From: Porogramme epimiltina
Lineage: Eukaryota > Basidiomycota > Agaricomycetes > Polyporales > Polyporaceae
Assembly (NCBI GenBank): GCA_900155495.1
Contig: FTLJ01000907.1
Coordinates: 1 to 25,132 of the forward strand
Direction of reading: 5' to 3'
DNA: 25,132 bases
Positions 1 to 10,737 of the stretch are shown piece after piece; positions within the stretch are counted from its first letter, which is position 1; every line of letters starts with the position of its first letter. The notes under the pieces are model-generated. The model did no database searches, was not told where the DNA came from, and was given only the letters and a program-made list of their open reading frames with translations. The position numbers and the translations under genes are program-made.

Positions 1-2533
1 GTGGGGGAGGACGGGTGGGAGGGGGGTGGGGTGAAGGGGACGTACCAGCCAGGGTTCTTGATCGACACGCGCCAGTGAGTGAACTGTTCAAAGGCGTGCC
101 TGCCCGTATAGTATCCGTCTGTGATCGTAGGTCCGTTCAGCCCCGATATGGAACAACGGCGACAAACGGGGCAGACAAACTCACATCCGCTCGGGCCCAC
201 GCCTCCCACGGGCAGGCCGGTAACTGCGCGTCATACACACCGCACGCATGAGCAAAATGAAAAACCGAAAAGATGCACGGGCTTCCCGCGGCCGCAGGGT
301 GGCCGGCACGCACCTCCCGCGGTGATCACAACCTCGTTCACGACCGCCGCGCCGCTCTTCGTGTTCGCGAACACCTTCTGCTCGAACTTGGCGTCGTGCG
401 TGAACACGTACACCGCGAGGGGGTGCTCCCTGCCCGGCCCCGTCAGCGCCGCGCCGCACGCACGAGGGGGGCCACGCACCTCCGCCTAATGATCGCGATC
501 GCCTCGTCTACGTCCTTGACGGGCACGAGCGCGAGCACGGGCCCGAAGATTTCCCTGCGTACCACGGACAAGCGCGTCAGCCGTTATAGTTGCGCAGCAT
601 ATAGAATGCAGGGCAGGACACGCACTCGCTCAGGAGAGAGTCGTCCTCGCGGACGTTCGCGACGACCGTCGGCGCGATGTAGCGGTTCTCGACGTCCGCG
701 CCGCCGCCGAGGACGATGGTGCCCTTGGTCTCGTCAAGGAGGCGCTTGATGCGCGCCGCGTGCACGGTCGTGACGATACGCGAGAACGACTGCGACTTCT
801 CCGGGCCGTCGGGGTAGAAGGTCTTGTACCTACGGGCGGACAGGTGCGGGCGGGTCAGGCGGGCCGTGATAGGGGAGCGGAGAAAGAGAGGGGAGAGGGG
901 GAGGCTTACACGTCCTTCATCGCCGCAATGAGCGTGTCCTGGAATTCCGCCGGGACAAGCACGTACTCGGGAGACAGGCAGATCTAGGCCGGGGGTCAGA
1001 GCACGGCACGAGCGGGACGGAGGGCGGGTTACGCACTTGGCCCGCGTTGGAGAAGCGGCCCCAGAGGATCCGCCGCGCGGCGAGGTTAATGTCCACCCTT
1101 GGGTCGATCACAACGGGGTTCTTTCCCCCGAGCTGAACGAAAGCGTAAGCTAGTTGTCTCCGTCGTGGACCTCGTTCACAACTGAAGCTTACCTCGAGAG
1201 TGAGCGGCGTAAGGTGCTTCGCCGCTGCCGCCGCAATGATACGCCCGACGCGTCCGTTGCCGGTGTAAAGGACTGCGTGAAGACGTCAGCTAATTGTAGG
1301 AGAGGTGTGCGAGAGGCCGCTCACTGTGGTCCCAAGGGAGGTCTAGCATCTACACGAGGGGAATATTGAGTAAACCAGATGGTGATGATGAGGAGTAGAG
1401 TACCTTTGTGGTCTCAGGGATCCCGCCGTTAATGACATGGTAGAGCTCCGGGTCAAGGTACTTGGGGACGAGTTCCGCAATGAGCTTGCTGAACGCGGGT
1501 GTCTGCTCGGAAGGCTTGAGGACGGCCGCGTTCCCCGCTGCAATGGCGCTAACCTATACCCGTTGTGTGAGCCCTCAAGTACGCTGGACATAAAGTGTAA
1601 ATGAGCTTACCAAAGGCGAGATGAGCAAGAATGTCGGGAAGTTGAAGGGGGCGATGATAAGGACAGCGCCCTTGGGCTCTGCCACCATTTTGGGACGCAT
1701 AGCGAAGAAGTTGAAGTCGAAGTCGGCAGACTGCGCCTTCACCCACTTCTCGACCTTGTTGTATGCTACCTTGACCTCCGCGTACACGGGCCCGAGGTCG
1801 AGCCTGCCACGACCAGCGACAAAGCGTAAGAAACGGGGATCATGGTGCCATGAATGTGAGTTGACGAGGAAGGGGAGGGTTAAGGAAGGAGGGGGTTAGG
1901 ACTGTGTCCCCATGCAATACGTACGGCATACCTGGTTCCTTGGAGCCCAAGCTTACAGGAAACCAGGCTGACCTGCACATTAATCGTCGACGAGGAGAAG
2001 CGTATGGAAACCCCTAACGTATGCGCGCCCACAACTTCCCATCCCTCTCCACACACTCGTACCCGCCAGACCCGCCGCGTGCCTCCACGCGAGTCGCGCC
2101 AGGGACATCACACCGCACCCTCACCCGCACACGCGCATACATCCACACCCGCGACAGTCTACCCGACTTCCGAGGGGACATAGGGGGACGCGAGTAGGGA
2201 AAACAAAGGAAGGGTAAGGACGCACAGTTCAGTCTCGAGAGCAGGCCGGCCGAGGTCGTGCTTCATGGCCACCTTGATGGCTTCCTCATTATCCCTGAGC
2301 ATGTACCCGACCTGGGCGATCTGCGCCTTGCGGAACGCAATGTTCTTCGTCCGCCCCGACTCAAACGCCGCGCGTGCAGCAGCATGGATCTACAAACACA
2401 AGCCCGCGTCAACTTCTTGCGCCCGCGGAGACACAGGGGCGCCTTGACGCGATGCGCAACACGGACGGGAGTAAGCGCGACTGACCTTGGGGATGTCCTC
2501 AAGCGCGGTGTATGGTAGTGTGACTTCGGCCAT
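1..2533 (-). CDS. Aldehyde dehydrogenase, class 3 (ALDH3) type, 3' end cut by window edge
   Basis: NAD(P)-dependent oxidation of aldehydes to acids, probably medium or long-chain or fatty aldehydes by analogy with ALDH3; substrate not provable here. Start ATG at 2533 ([16 protein letters not shown]). Exons inferred (high to low): 2533-2486, 2389-2226, 1803-1611, 1553-1404, 1349-1325, 1272-1193, 1132-1037, 983-910, 829-626, 554-480, 429-314, 223-185, 118-46. All phases agree and give 445 residues; a donor GTACGT at 45 leads off the left edge, so the last part (family about 480-540 aa) is missing. Motifs seen: [20 protein letters not shown] (nucleotide binding), catalytic Glu in TLELGGK (about E220), catalytic Cys in GQICLSPEY (about C254), [23 protein letters not shown]. 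Exon 5 is only 25 nt and intron 2 is 422 nt, against 50-96 nt for the others. Transcribed in the same direction as the formamidase behind it, about 600 bp apart. Confidence 0.95.
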
Positions 2534-3128
2534 GGCTAGAACAGGCGCGGTAAATGCTTGCGACGCGATTGTGGCGCCTAGAGGAGGACTGGAAGGGGTT
2601 CCGGGACGGTGCCGGTGCGGGGTCGCGGTATGAACGCGGCAACCTGACAGCGCGTCAGTGGGCGTGAGCGTCAGCGCCTAGGGTTGGAAATCGTTCTTAC
2701 AATCAAACGGAGGCGTAAAAGGCCTCTGGTACTGAGGTATCAACGAGCGGGGAGCTTCTCTACTAGTCAAAGCAGACGAAGGTGGATGATGGTGTAGAAG
2801 ACGAGGAGGAGAGGGAGTCGCGTCTCCGGCCGGCAGCGTCGCGTTGAGATTCCCATGTTGCCTGACCGGCTCGGACCGGCTATGGCGCTACCCGTCCCGG
2901 GTTCTCTCTCGAATTCCCTCTGCCGGAGTCTCTCAGTCTTCGACGACACCTTCAACTTTCTGACAATGACCCAGATGTTGCTGACGCTAACAGTGTCGAT
3001 AGGCTATGTGTCCTCCCAAGACACACTCATATTAAACAAATGGTTGCCCGTGGAAAGTGTCTTCAGCTTGATACAATCGTACAACGCACTTCACTACTAA
3101 ATATTCGACTATGCATTCCCTACTTGTC
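2534..3128. other. Intergenic region between formamidase 3' end and ALDH 5' end
   Basis: About 600 bp that should hold the formamidase 3' UTR and the ALDH promoter, both on the minus strand. Short open frames on either strand match no family I know and show no splice-consistent extension. No clear TATA box or repeat was seen. Confidence 0.6.
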
Positions 3129-5825
3129 TTACGGGCTGTCCACCAGCCCGTCGCTTCGAATGGCGCACTGACCCCGGTCGACCTTCACAAGTCCTTCCTC
3201 CTTCGGTAAAATGTCCTGAAGTGAAATGTGAGTACAACTGTGCCGCGTCGCCGAGAATGAGGGACTAACGAAGTCGAAGATGCCTAGAGGCAGCGCGAGC
3301 GTAACACAAGCATTCGGGGAGTCCTATTGCCGAAGATGTTCATCAGAACCCACGTGGACGAAACAATTTCCAGGATAATTACGCACCACGATTGCCCCAA
3401 CGTGGCTTTCAACGGGAGCCGCAGAGAGAAGCAGGTCTAGGCAACGTTTCTCTGTAAACCTTCCCATACAAGCACGAGCGGAGCTCCACTTACAAGCCTG
3501 CTGGCGTGCTGATGAGATGGAAGCCTCTGTGAGTGCACAAGTTGTCCATATCACTTCTGTAGCTTACTATAACCAAGCTGGATAGGGAAGTGTCAGCGTC
3601 GTGATTACGGTTAAGGTAGAGCTTGACTCTGCGCACCTTCATCAAGTAGGCAATCGTGTTCAACGCAGCTTGTTTGTACGCCACGGTGCTATGGGAGGAC
3701 GATTAAAATTGAGATGCAGCACAGGACGTCTATGAAAGTGAAGCTCACGCGTCCATGTTGTACTGTGTCCCGTCGCCATCTGGAATCACAGGCCATCAGT
3801 TTCGACTACAACATAAGAAGCATTTTCGGCTTCTCACGATAGTCGACGCTAATGCCCTCGAATATCAGCTTTGGACGCGTAGTTTCGTCAGCGGGAGATC
3901 AGGATATGGCAGGCCTAGGCACACGGCGCACCTTGGCGGAGTACAGAGGGTCAACAGGGGAGGGCTGAAGTGCATATATGCGTCAACGCTAGGACGTGCC
4001 TGAGGGGAGTACGTGACGGCGTACTAGGAAAATGGGCTGCTTTAGAGCGAACTTCTCTATTCCACCCTTGATAATGCTGGTCTTGAACGTGATGATGCCC
4101 GCCTGAGACGAGAGTGCTTCAGTATGCTTCATCCACGCATGAGTCTGGCGAGCTTACCATCTCGATCGCGCCACAGAACGACATCTGCGCTCATTCGCGT
4201 ACAAGTAAATCTCATGTTTCGTTGGTTCATGCTATAGGCCCCATACCTCGCCCTATGCATGATTCATTAGTATAACAGAGAATGGAATCATGAAGAATGG
4301 GCTCACATCACCCTGGGAGAAGTGCAGGTCTCCAACAGAAAGGTTCGCGCCTTTGATAAAGACTGGGAAGTAACATCTGGACCCTCTATACACCACATCA
4401 CAATTAGACAACCGGCGCACAGCCAATAAGAAGCGACTATCCACTGACTTCGACAAGTTCTTGATCTGCAACACCAAACGACTACTGTCAGCCTCCCAAC
4501 GCGCGCACAGGAAGCGGTTTCAGAGCCAAACCACGCACATCACAGTTCCCGCCGTGCTCTCTCCCGGGGACAGTCCTCGCGCCCTCCGCCGCGACGCGCT
4601 TCATAACCTCCTCGTCGGGGCGCGGGCCGACGTACGCACCCTTCGGCTCGGGCGGGAACGCGACTGGCGGCACCGCGCCCGGGTGCGCGTCGATGAGGGC
4701 GCCCTCGCGTTTGTTCCACTCCGCGAGGAGCTCGTGCGAGGGCGCGGTTCCGATCAGGCCCGGGTGCGACACGCCCGCGAACTTCACTCCGGGGATGTGA
4801 CGCGAGGACGCGTACACGCCTGTGTGCGGGTGGGTAGTGAGCGGGGCTGGAGAGGAAGGGGGGTCAGAAAGCAGCCGACGTACCTTCGAAGTCCCAGATC
4901 GCTTTCGCGGCCCGGCTCTTGAATTCCTTGGCTGAATGGAGACGGGGTGTTGAGTAGAGGTGTAAACGCGCCTTGACGTGACGCACCGAACAAACCACCA
5001 CCGTTCTCCAGTTCGAATACGCCCTAATGAGAGTGCTTTGAGATTGCACAGGACAGGCCAATAGAGTGATGTACCCACGGTATAGCCCCACGGCATTTTC
5101 TCGAACGGCTGGACTACGAACAGTGTCAGCACCCCTCAACCAATCGGAGGAGTCACAGGCTCAGTACCATCGAGAATATCCACCACAAGACAGTCTCCGG
5201 GCTCCGCGCCCGTAACCGCGACAGGGCCCGAGAGGTAGTGGATCTGCGTGAGGTCGACGTTCATGATATCGTCGCTGCAGTCATCGTTGCCAATCTGTGC
5301 GCCAGTCCAATCTGTCGTGTATATCTATTTCGGCAGGGCCACAAGCACGGAATGGTGCTACACTCACCTACGCATTGTACTTTGAACGCCTGCATAAGAA
5401 AGGTATGGTGTTCATCGTTTAGTCACGAAAGTTAGCATGAGGCTTGCACGGACCTGGCCTGGCTCAACGGTTGCGTAAGGCGGGATGTCAGGGCTGTGGT
5501 GCGCAGTTGAGCGCGCCTGCGCGTTTGACGTTCTCTCGTACACAACTCACTGCCAGCGGTTATGAATGCCCTGGAGGAACGCCTGTTAGAAACGAGTTGT
5601 CTATACCATACGTCACTAATACCCACATTTTGCTGAGGCGCAGGGCTGAAACAGAAGTTTAGCAAACGTTGTGATGTCTCGAGCGTACATGAGGACATAC
5701 ATGAAGGGATCAACCTGAAAGAGGCGAGTAGTACTTGATTAGTGCATTCGGTAACAGATAGCTGTACGAGAACAACACACCGAGATAACCGTGGGAATAG
5801 CCTTCGAGTTCTTCTCCGTAGCCAT
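3129..5825 (-). CDS. Formamidase (acetamidase/formamidase family, FmdA/AmdA), about 25 exons
   Basis: Hydrolyses formamide (or short amides) to the acid and ammonia; a cytosolic nitrogen-scavenging enzyme by family knowledge (compare Aspergillus fmdS). Start ATG 5825 in a good context (ACCATGG). Exons: 5825-5781, 5714-5701, 5645-5627, 5582-5551, 5493-5454, 5389-5368, 5311-5168, 5113-5079, 5023-4987, 4931-4884, 4819-4539, 4465-4449, 4385-4307, 4252-4247, 4184-4158, 4102-4025, 3964-3932, 3868-3838, 3779-3749, 3688-3637, 3577-3568, 3508-3494, 3436-3387, 3323-3270, 3215-3129 (TAA). Every junction is GT/AG and in phase, giving 428 residues, the usual family size. Motifs in order: HNRWHPDIPP, VDWTGAQI, VDLTQIHYLSGP, QPFEKMPWGYTG, KAIWDFEG, HPGLIGTAPS, EHGGNCDIKNLSKGS, GDLHFSQGDGE, SFCGAIEMAG, PSPVDPLYS, ATVAYKQAALN, YLLLSAAPVESHVGAIV, PNACVTLALPLGIFD. 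Introns are 44-73 nt. Exons of 6, 10, 14, 15, 17 and 19 nt are exceptional. The first three exons are the least certain part. Confidence 0.95.
3494..3577 (-). other. Two consecutive microexons (10 nt and 15 nt) of the formamidase gene
   Basis: Exon 3577-3568 (10 nt, encoding Leu-Gly-Tyr plus one base) and exon 3508-3494 (15 nt) lie between normal introns of 57-59 nt. Joined with their neighbours they read MK-LGYTRQQA-YLLLSAAPVE, which is the expected family sequence. The donors are GTAAGC and GTAAGT and the acceptors are CCAG and TCAG. Confidence 0.8.
4247..4252 (-). other. Six-nucleotide microexon (Gly-Glu) of the formamidase gene
   Basis: On the minus strand the bases GGCGAG sit between an acceptor ending CATAG and a donor starting GTATGG. 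Joining QGD (exon ending 4307) to GE and then MSFCGAIEM (exon from 4184) restores the family motif QGDGE-SFCGAIEM, and splits an otherwise 122-nt intron into 54 and 62 nt, the normal size in this gene. Without it the protein lacks two conserved residues. Inferred from sequence and family knowledge only. Confidence 0.8.
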
Positions 5826-6625
5826 GGTAAATCCTTACTGCACTCAAAGGGCACTCGCTGCTCTTGAGAACCTCGGGGTCAAGAAGAGGGGACTGCGAAG
5901 ACGCCCCCACCCTCCCTTTATCTTGGTTTTACACTCACTCCTCTCGTTCTCGCAGAAGGTTCTACAGATAAGGCCGCTGGGGAACGGGAGGCCGAGCCGC
6001 GGTGCGCCCGAGCGCAGGTGCCACAGTGCTGACATCCTGGTGAGCGCGATAAGATACGGTTCAGAGCTTCGGCTGCGCGGCGCACCTGGAAAGAATGCTA
6101 AGGTGATGCCCGTGGAGCCTTCGCACGAGCGATGACGCAGGTGACCTGCGCTGAGTGCTTCTCGGCCCTGGTGTTGCGGGCATCCACGATACTATCTGAA
6201 ACGATGCCGGCATGTCCTGGGACTGCTGAAGAGAAGGTGAGGTGAACTGGATGGCAAGGCACGACCGACTGGATTGTGGGAGATGTCGAGGAAATGCAGG
6301 CAGGCCTGGGAAGTAATCACGACTGTATTCATTATAGTACACTCGGGGTCCGCAGAGAGACAGAAATCGTCACAGGTCGTTAGTACGTAGCAGAGGTATA
6401 TCGTTGAGACAAGATGAGGCGCGATGCGAAAGGTGTCAGTGAATAAGTCAGCGTGAAACCTAACAGTAATGTCGGGTAAAGCAGGTAGTGATACATTAGG
6501 GGTGATGAGGGGGGACACGGAATCTTGCAATGGAAATGACACGAGACACGAGCAAATGTAGGAAAACGAGAAATGAAGTGGTATGCGGTGTATGATCGTT
6601 AATGCTGGGATAGTCCAAAACCATG
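5826..6625. other. Intergenic region upstream of formamidase, downstream of arrestin gene
   Basis: About 800 bp. It should contain the formamidase promoter (minus strand) and the 3' UTR of the arrestin gene (also minus strand, stop at 6626). Short open frames are present on both strands but none shows recognisable protein motifs or a consistent splice extension. I see no repeat or RNA gene. Confidence 0.6.
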
Positions 6626-9600
6626 TTAGGATGAAGGGTTGACTTGTCCTTGGTATCTCTTGATCAGCTCCCGCAACTTCGCTTGTCCGAAACCATACTC
6701 CGTCTTTGGAGGGGGAGACCCAGGAACCCTGGGCGTATCCGTCTTCGAAGAGCTCGCGGGCGACTTCATATCGGCACGTGACTCCACCGCCTCCGAGACC
6801 GTAGGCGGGAGCCGCATGTTCAGCTTTGTGCGGTCTGCGCGCGCAGGCGCGGGGCGCGCGAGCGATGCAGTAGACGACAGTGTCGGAACAGCAGTTGAAG
6901 ACGACACTGAGGCCGTCGCGGGTGTCGCCTTCACCATCCTCGCGCGCCGGGCGGTTAGGTCGCCCAGGGACGTCACCATCGGGTCCGAAGAGGGAGAGGT
7001 CACCGCAGGAGACGCGCGGGCGGCCTTCGGAACCGGCCGCATGGCCTTGGGGCGACCGTCAGTGAGGTCTAGCTTGGGCTTTGGCGTGGGCTTCGAGGCG
7101 TCCGCTCGGGTGCGCGCCTGCCACTGCTCCGCCAGTCGAGCAGCGTTGGCTTGCGCTTTAGAAGGAGCCGGCTTGGATGATGAGGGCTTGAAAGGTGAGG
7201 CTGGCTGCCCGCCTTGCGCCCAAATAGCGGCGACAGACGTAACAATGCCTCCCTTTCCGCCGCGCGCGGAGCGTACGTCGTATTTAGCCTCAGGGTCGGC
7301 CGAGCGTGGGGGGTAGACAGCGAGGCGAGACGACGCCTTGGACATGAGGAACGCGTCGAGCGCGGTCGGCTTCGTGCCGGGCTTGCTCCCGGTCGGCATC
7401 GCGCGTATGGTCCCCATAGGTAGGAAACCCGACGAACGGGGGTTCGGTGACGCTTGCGGTTCCTTGACGGGCGACTTGGGCGGGACAGGCGCCTCCTTTG
7501 CGCTCCTCGCCGGGCTGACTGCTGGGCTGCGCGCAGACGAGTTGCCTCCTGGTACGTCCGAGTGCAAACGCGACTTCGACCTTGACCGCCCCCGTGCCTC
7601 TTTCGCCTCAGGTTCGGGGGTGAGTGTGGCAGGTGGCGTATCGGGCGGCGGTGTTGCGCTCTGTGGTGGTTCTTCGGGGTCGATGCTACCAAGCCAGGCG
7701 GTGATACGGCCTTGCGCCGCCTTCCTGAGTTTCTGCAGCTCCTTATCCTTGCCCTCGCCTTCCGCGGCCGCCTTCTTGCGCGCCCCACCGGACCCCTTGG
7801 CCGCCTTCGTCTCCCGACTCTCGCGCTCCCGGCCGCGCATTGTCTCCCGGCTCTCCCGCGCACGCATCGTCTCCTTGCTCCCGCGTGCGCGCTCCGTCGA
7901 CGTCGCCACCAGCTCCATCTCCCTGTCCCTCTCTCTCTCCTGCTCCCGTTCTCGTTCCTCATCTCGCTCGGCCCCGCGGTCGCTCGCCCCGCGGCTCAGA
8001 CCTGCGCGCTTGAGCGTCCGCTCGTCGTCTAGCCCAGGCAGCGTTAAACTTGAGATCGCCGAGTCCACAGGCGGGTCCACGTCGGCCGCCGGGCGCGGGA
8101 TCGTGATGGGCGCAGGCATGCGCGAGTGTTGAGGTGGTTCCTCGGGCTCTTGCAGCAGCACGTTGCGCACGTCCGGCGCTCGCGGCTTCTCTGGCTTGCG
8201 CGTCCCGACCTCAGCGAGGAGACGCGCCTCGAGCGCGTCGAGGCCAGATGAGAGGCCGCCGATGACGGCACGTGGAGGTCGTAGCGAGGTGACGGCGGCC
8301 GCGAGCGTGGGCGTTGGCGGGGTCTCGTCGGCGCCTGCCAACAGGAGGTCCGCAGGGAATAGCGCGTCGATGTTGGCACGGGGAGTGGACGAGAGGTCTT
8401 TGGTGCTAGGGACGGGCGGCTTGGGGAGCGTCTTGTTCTGCGGGTCCGCGCCGAGGCTGCGTCGGCTGAGCGCCGGGGATGGGAGGCTTGCTGGAGCGAG
8501 TGCAGGAGCGTCCGTTGCGGCGAGGCGTTCGAGGTTCTCGACCGCGTTCACTTGCTCAAACGGATCCTTTGAGAAAGATGCCTTCGGAGAGAGCATTGGG
8601 CGCGGAGATACGACGTCGCCGCCAGTGGGCAGCGGCGAGAGAGTGAGGTTCGGGCGCGTGTGCAGCTCGGGCGACGATGCCGGGTTCGAGAGAGCATCTT
8701 GTGCGGTAGGTAGGCCAAGGCCGACGACAGAGTGAAGTGCCGTGGGCGAGATTGTGGCATGGGCGGGAAGAGCCTCTGGGAGGTGGTACCGGTGCGCGGG
8801 TGGAGATGCGGAGCGGGCACGCGAGGACATGCGTAGATGGTGTGCAATGCGTGAGGCGCGCTCGCCCTTGCCTTCTTCGCGGTCTCCGTCGTTGTTGGTC
8901 CCTGTCGGCATCGGGATGAGGGGCGCAGGAGCAGCACCGGACGGCATCGTATGTAACGGTTGAGACGGTGCCGGTTCCGTGCTCGACGGCCGCGGCGGAG
9001 GCGCATAGGCTGCCATCGAAGCGTACTCTGGCTGGTGCCCATAGTACGAGGGAGGTGCGTATAAGCTTTGTGGCACCGGCGTCATGGGCGGAGGAAGCCA
9101 GACTTGGCCGTGGTCTATATATGGCCCAATGGGAGGAGACATGGGCGGGAGAGGGTATGCGTATGGGCTCGTGGGCCGGTCGAGGAATGGGACCGGTGAC
9201 ATGGGAGGTTGGTAGAGCATGCCGGACATGGGATCGTACAGCGGGACACCCAAAGGTCCTGGTGAAGGAGCGTACAGTTCTGGTGGTGGGAAATCTGGGA
9301 CTACGGATGGATGGAGGATTGTCACCGGGAGGTCGAGACGGATGTCCTTACTGTACGGAAACGGTGAGCAACATGAAAGTCCAACACGGCAAACTCTCAC
9401 CTCCCAATGCCCATAGCAAGTTTGACGCTCACTGTGCAACGTACTTCGAACAAGCACTCCGTAGACTTGTTGCCATCTCCTAGTCGACGACCGCCACGTA
9501 CGCCTCTAGCGTGTTTCGGGATATCGACGACCAGGTTTGCAACGCCTTCTACTCCAGGTTGGATGATGTATTCGGGGCCACGGAACGATACCGAGAGCAC

Positions 9601-10737
9601 GCTATCAGAGATCTGGAGCGGCTGCTTCTGCGTGGCTGGGACGTTGGGCAGGTACAGCTCACGGGTCAAAGTGACGGAGAGACCGGAATTCTGGCTCAAA
9701 GTCAGACACGACCTTCGTATAACGAAGGGGTCCGCTTACCTTCTTGCTGGAATGGTTCTTTACTTGAAGTTCGATGCACGCGGGCTCTCCGGCAACCATG
9801 AACCCACCGAGGACCTTGCCTTGCATCCATATCTTGCCGTTTTCGCTAACGATGATACCTTCAGGCTCGCCCCGATTGTAGTCGTCGAATCGCTCGATGA
9901 CGTCGACTTGCTTCTTATCGGTGACCAGCTTCTTCTCCCCTTTCCAGAATACGCCGACACTGGCTCGGACTTCGTACCGAAGGCGGGCTAGCCCAGAACC
10001 GAACTCGATGGAGGAAGGCGAGTTATCCGGGAGCGGGAATTGGAACAGGAAAGTGGTGATTCCTCGACGGGCATGATAGTAATGCGAAGGCAGGGGAGGA
10101 TCGCCGGGTGCAGGGTATGGATGGACCGAGTTGGATGGGGGCAGCCCAGGACCTTGGAACAGCCGTCTGGAGTGAAGGAATGTCGACGTCGCGGAATGGT
10201 CTCTGGAAGTGAGTTCTGCGAATGGTTGGTCAAAATTAATGTTCAAAAGTCGACGCGGCGTAGAGGCCAATACTGCCGCCTCAGCCCTAGGATGAATAAA
10301 GTGGCCGCTCTAACGCGACGGCTCTCCAGACAACACCAAGAGAATGCGTGGGATAAGCCCTCGTAGAATATTGTTTACAGTCACAATGCACAACATCATA
10401 GCACGTACGGCCATGGGACATAAACCAAACCCCCATCCACTCGCCAAAGCATCTTCTCATCATGCATAAGAAATTGAGGGTCTCAACGCCATCTATTGCA
10501 AGACAGTTCGCCGCACTCTCAATGAAATGATCACTCACCCTCTATCGCATACAGCTCCACCATGATCACGTTGATCCCGAGACCCTTCTCCGCTTTACAT
10601 TCGAGCTCGATCTTGCCCGTGACCATCCCTCCGGCAGCGAACTCGGTATCCGCAAACTTCAGGGTGACCTTGACCTTTGAATGGTAAGGCGACGCGTTCA
10701 TGGGCTCCGGCCGCGTCTGGGTGGCCGTTCCCGCCAT
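6626..10737 (-). CDS. Alpha-arrestin-like protein with PPxY motif and long disordered C-terminal tail
   Basis: Probable adaptor that recruits a Rsp5/NEDD4-type ubiquitin ligase to membrane transporters for endocytosis (family knowledge). Start ATG 10737 (context GACCATGG). Exons: 10737-10539, 10215-9740, 9690-9401, 9350-6626 (TAA), all in phase, 1229 residues. Residues 1 to about 335 form the arrestin part: early strands around VKVTLKFADTEF, TSRDHSATSTFLHSRRLFQG, an N-domain end ARLRYEVRASVGVFWKG, and a C-domain including PACIELQVKNHS, LFEVRCTVSVKLAMGIGS and DIRLDLPVTILHP. Residues about 340 onward are Pro/Ser/Ala-rich without introns. They include PPSY at about residues 421-424 (9055-9044), the kind of motif bound by WW domains. 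An Arg/Glu-rich, possibly helical segment lies at about 7990-7690, and the end is FGQAKLRELIKRYQ. Intron 1 is 323 nt; the other two are 49-50 nt. The gene diverges from the TPR gene at 11323. Precise substrate is unknown. Confidence 0.9.

Noticed and set aside
2855..3100. Plus-strand 81-codon frame between ALDH and formamidase
   Set aside because: It is short, has no homology I can see, and lies in the expected promoter and 3' UTR interval.
7069..7962. 297-codon minus-strand frame overlapping the arrestin exon
   Set aside because: It is an Arg-rich shifted-frame shadow of the arrestin tail, which itself is linked in phase to the arrestin domain.
7338..8132. Long plus-strand open frame (264 codons), and others (6639-7316, 8163-8735), opposite the arrestin tail
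   Set aside because: They are antisense to a long GC-rich Pro/Ser/Arg-rich exon, which leaves open frames on the opposite strand; their translations are low-complexity and have no motifs.
9397..9699. Separate small genes at 9397-10743
   Set aside because: These pieces join in phase by GT/AG introns into one arrestin domain and continue into the 6626-9350 exon, so they are exons of one gene.
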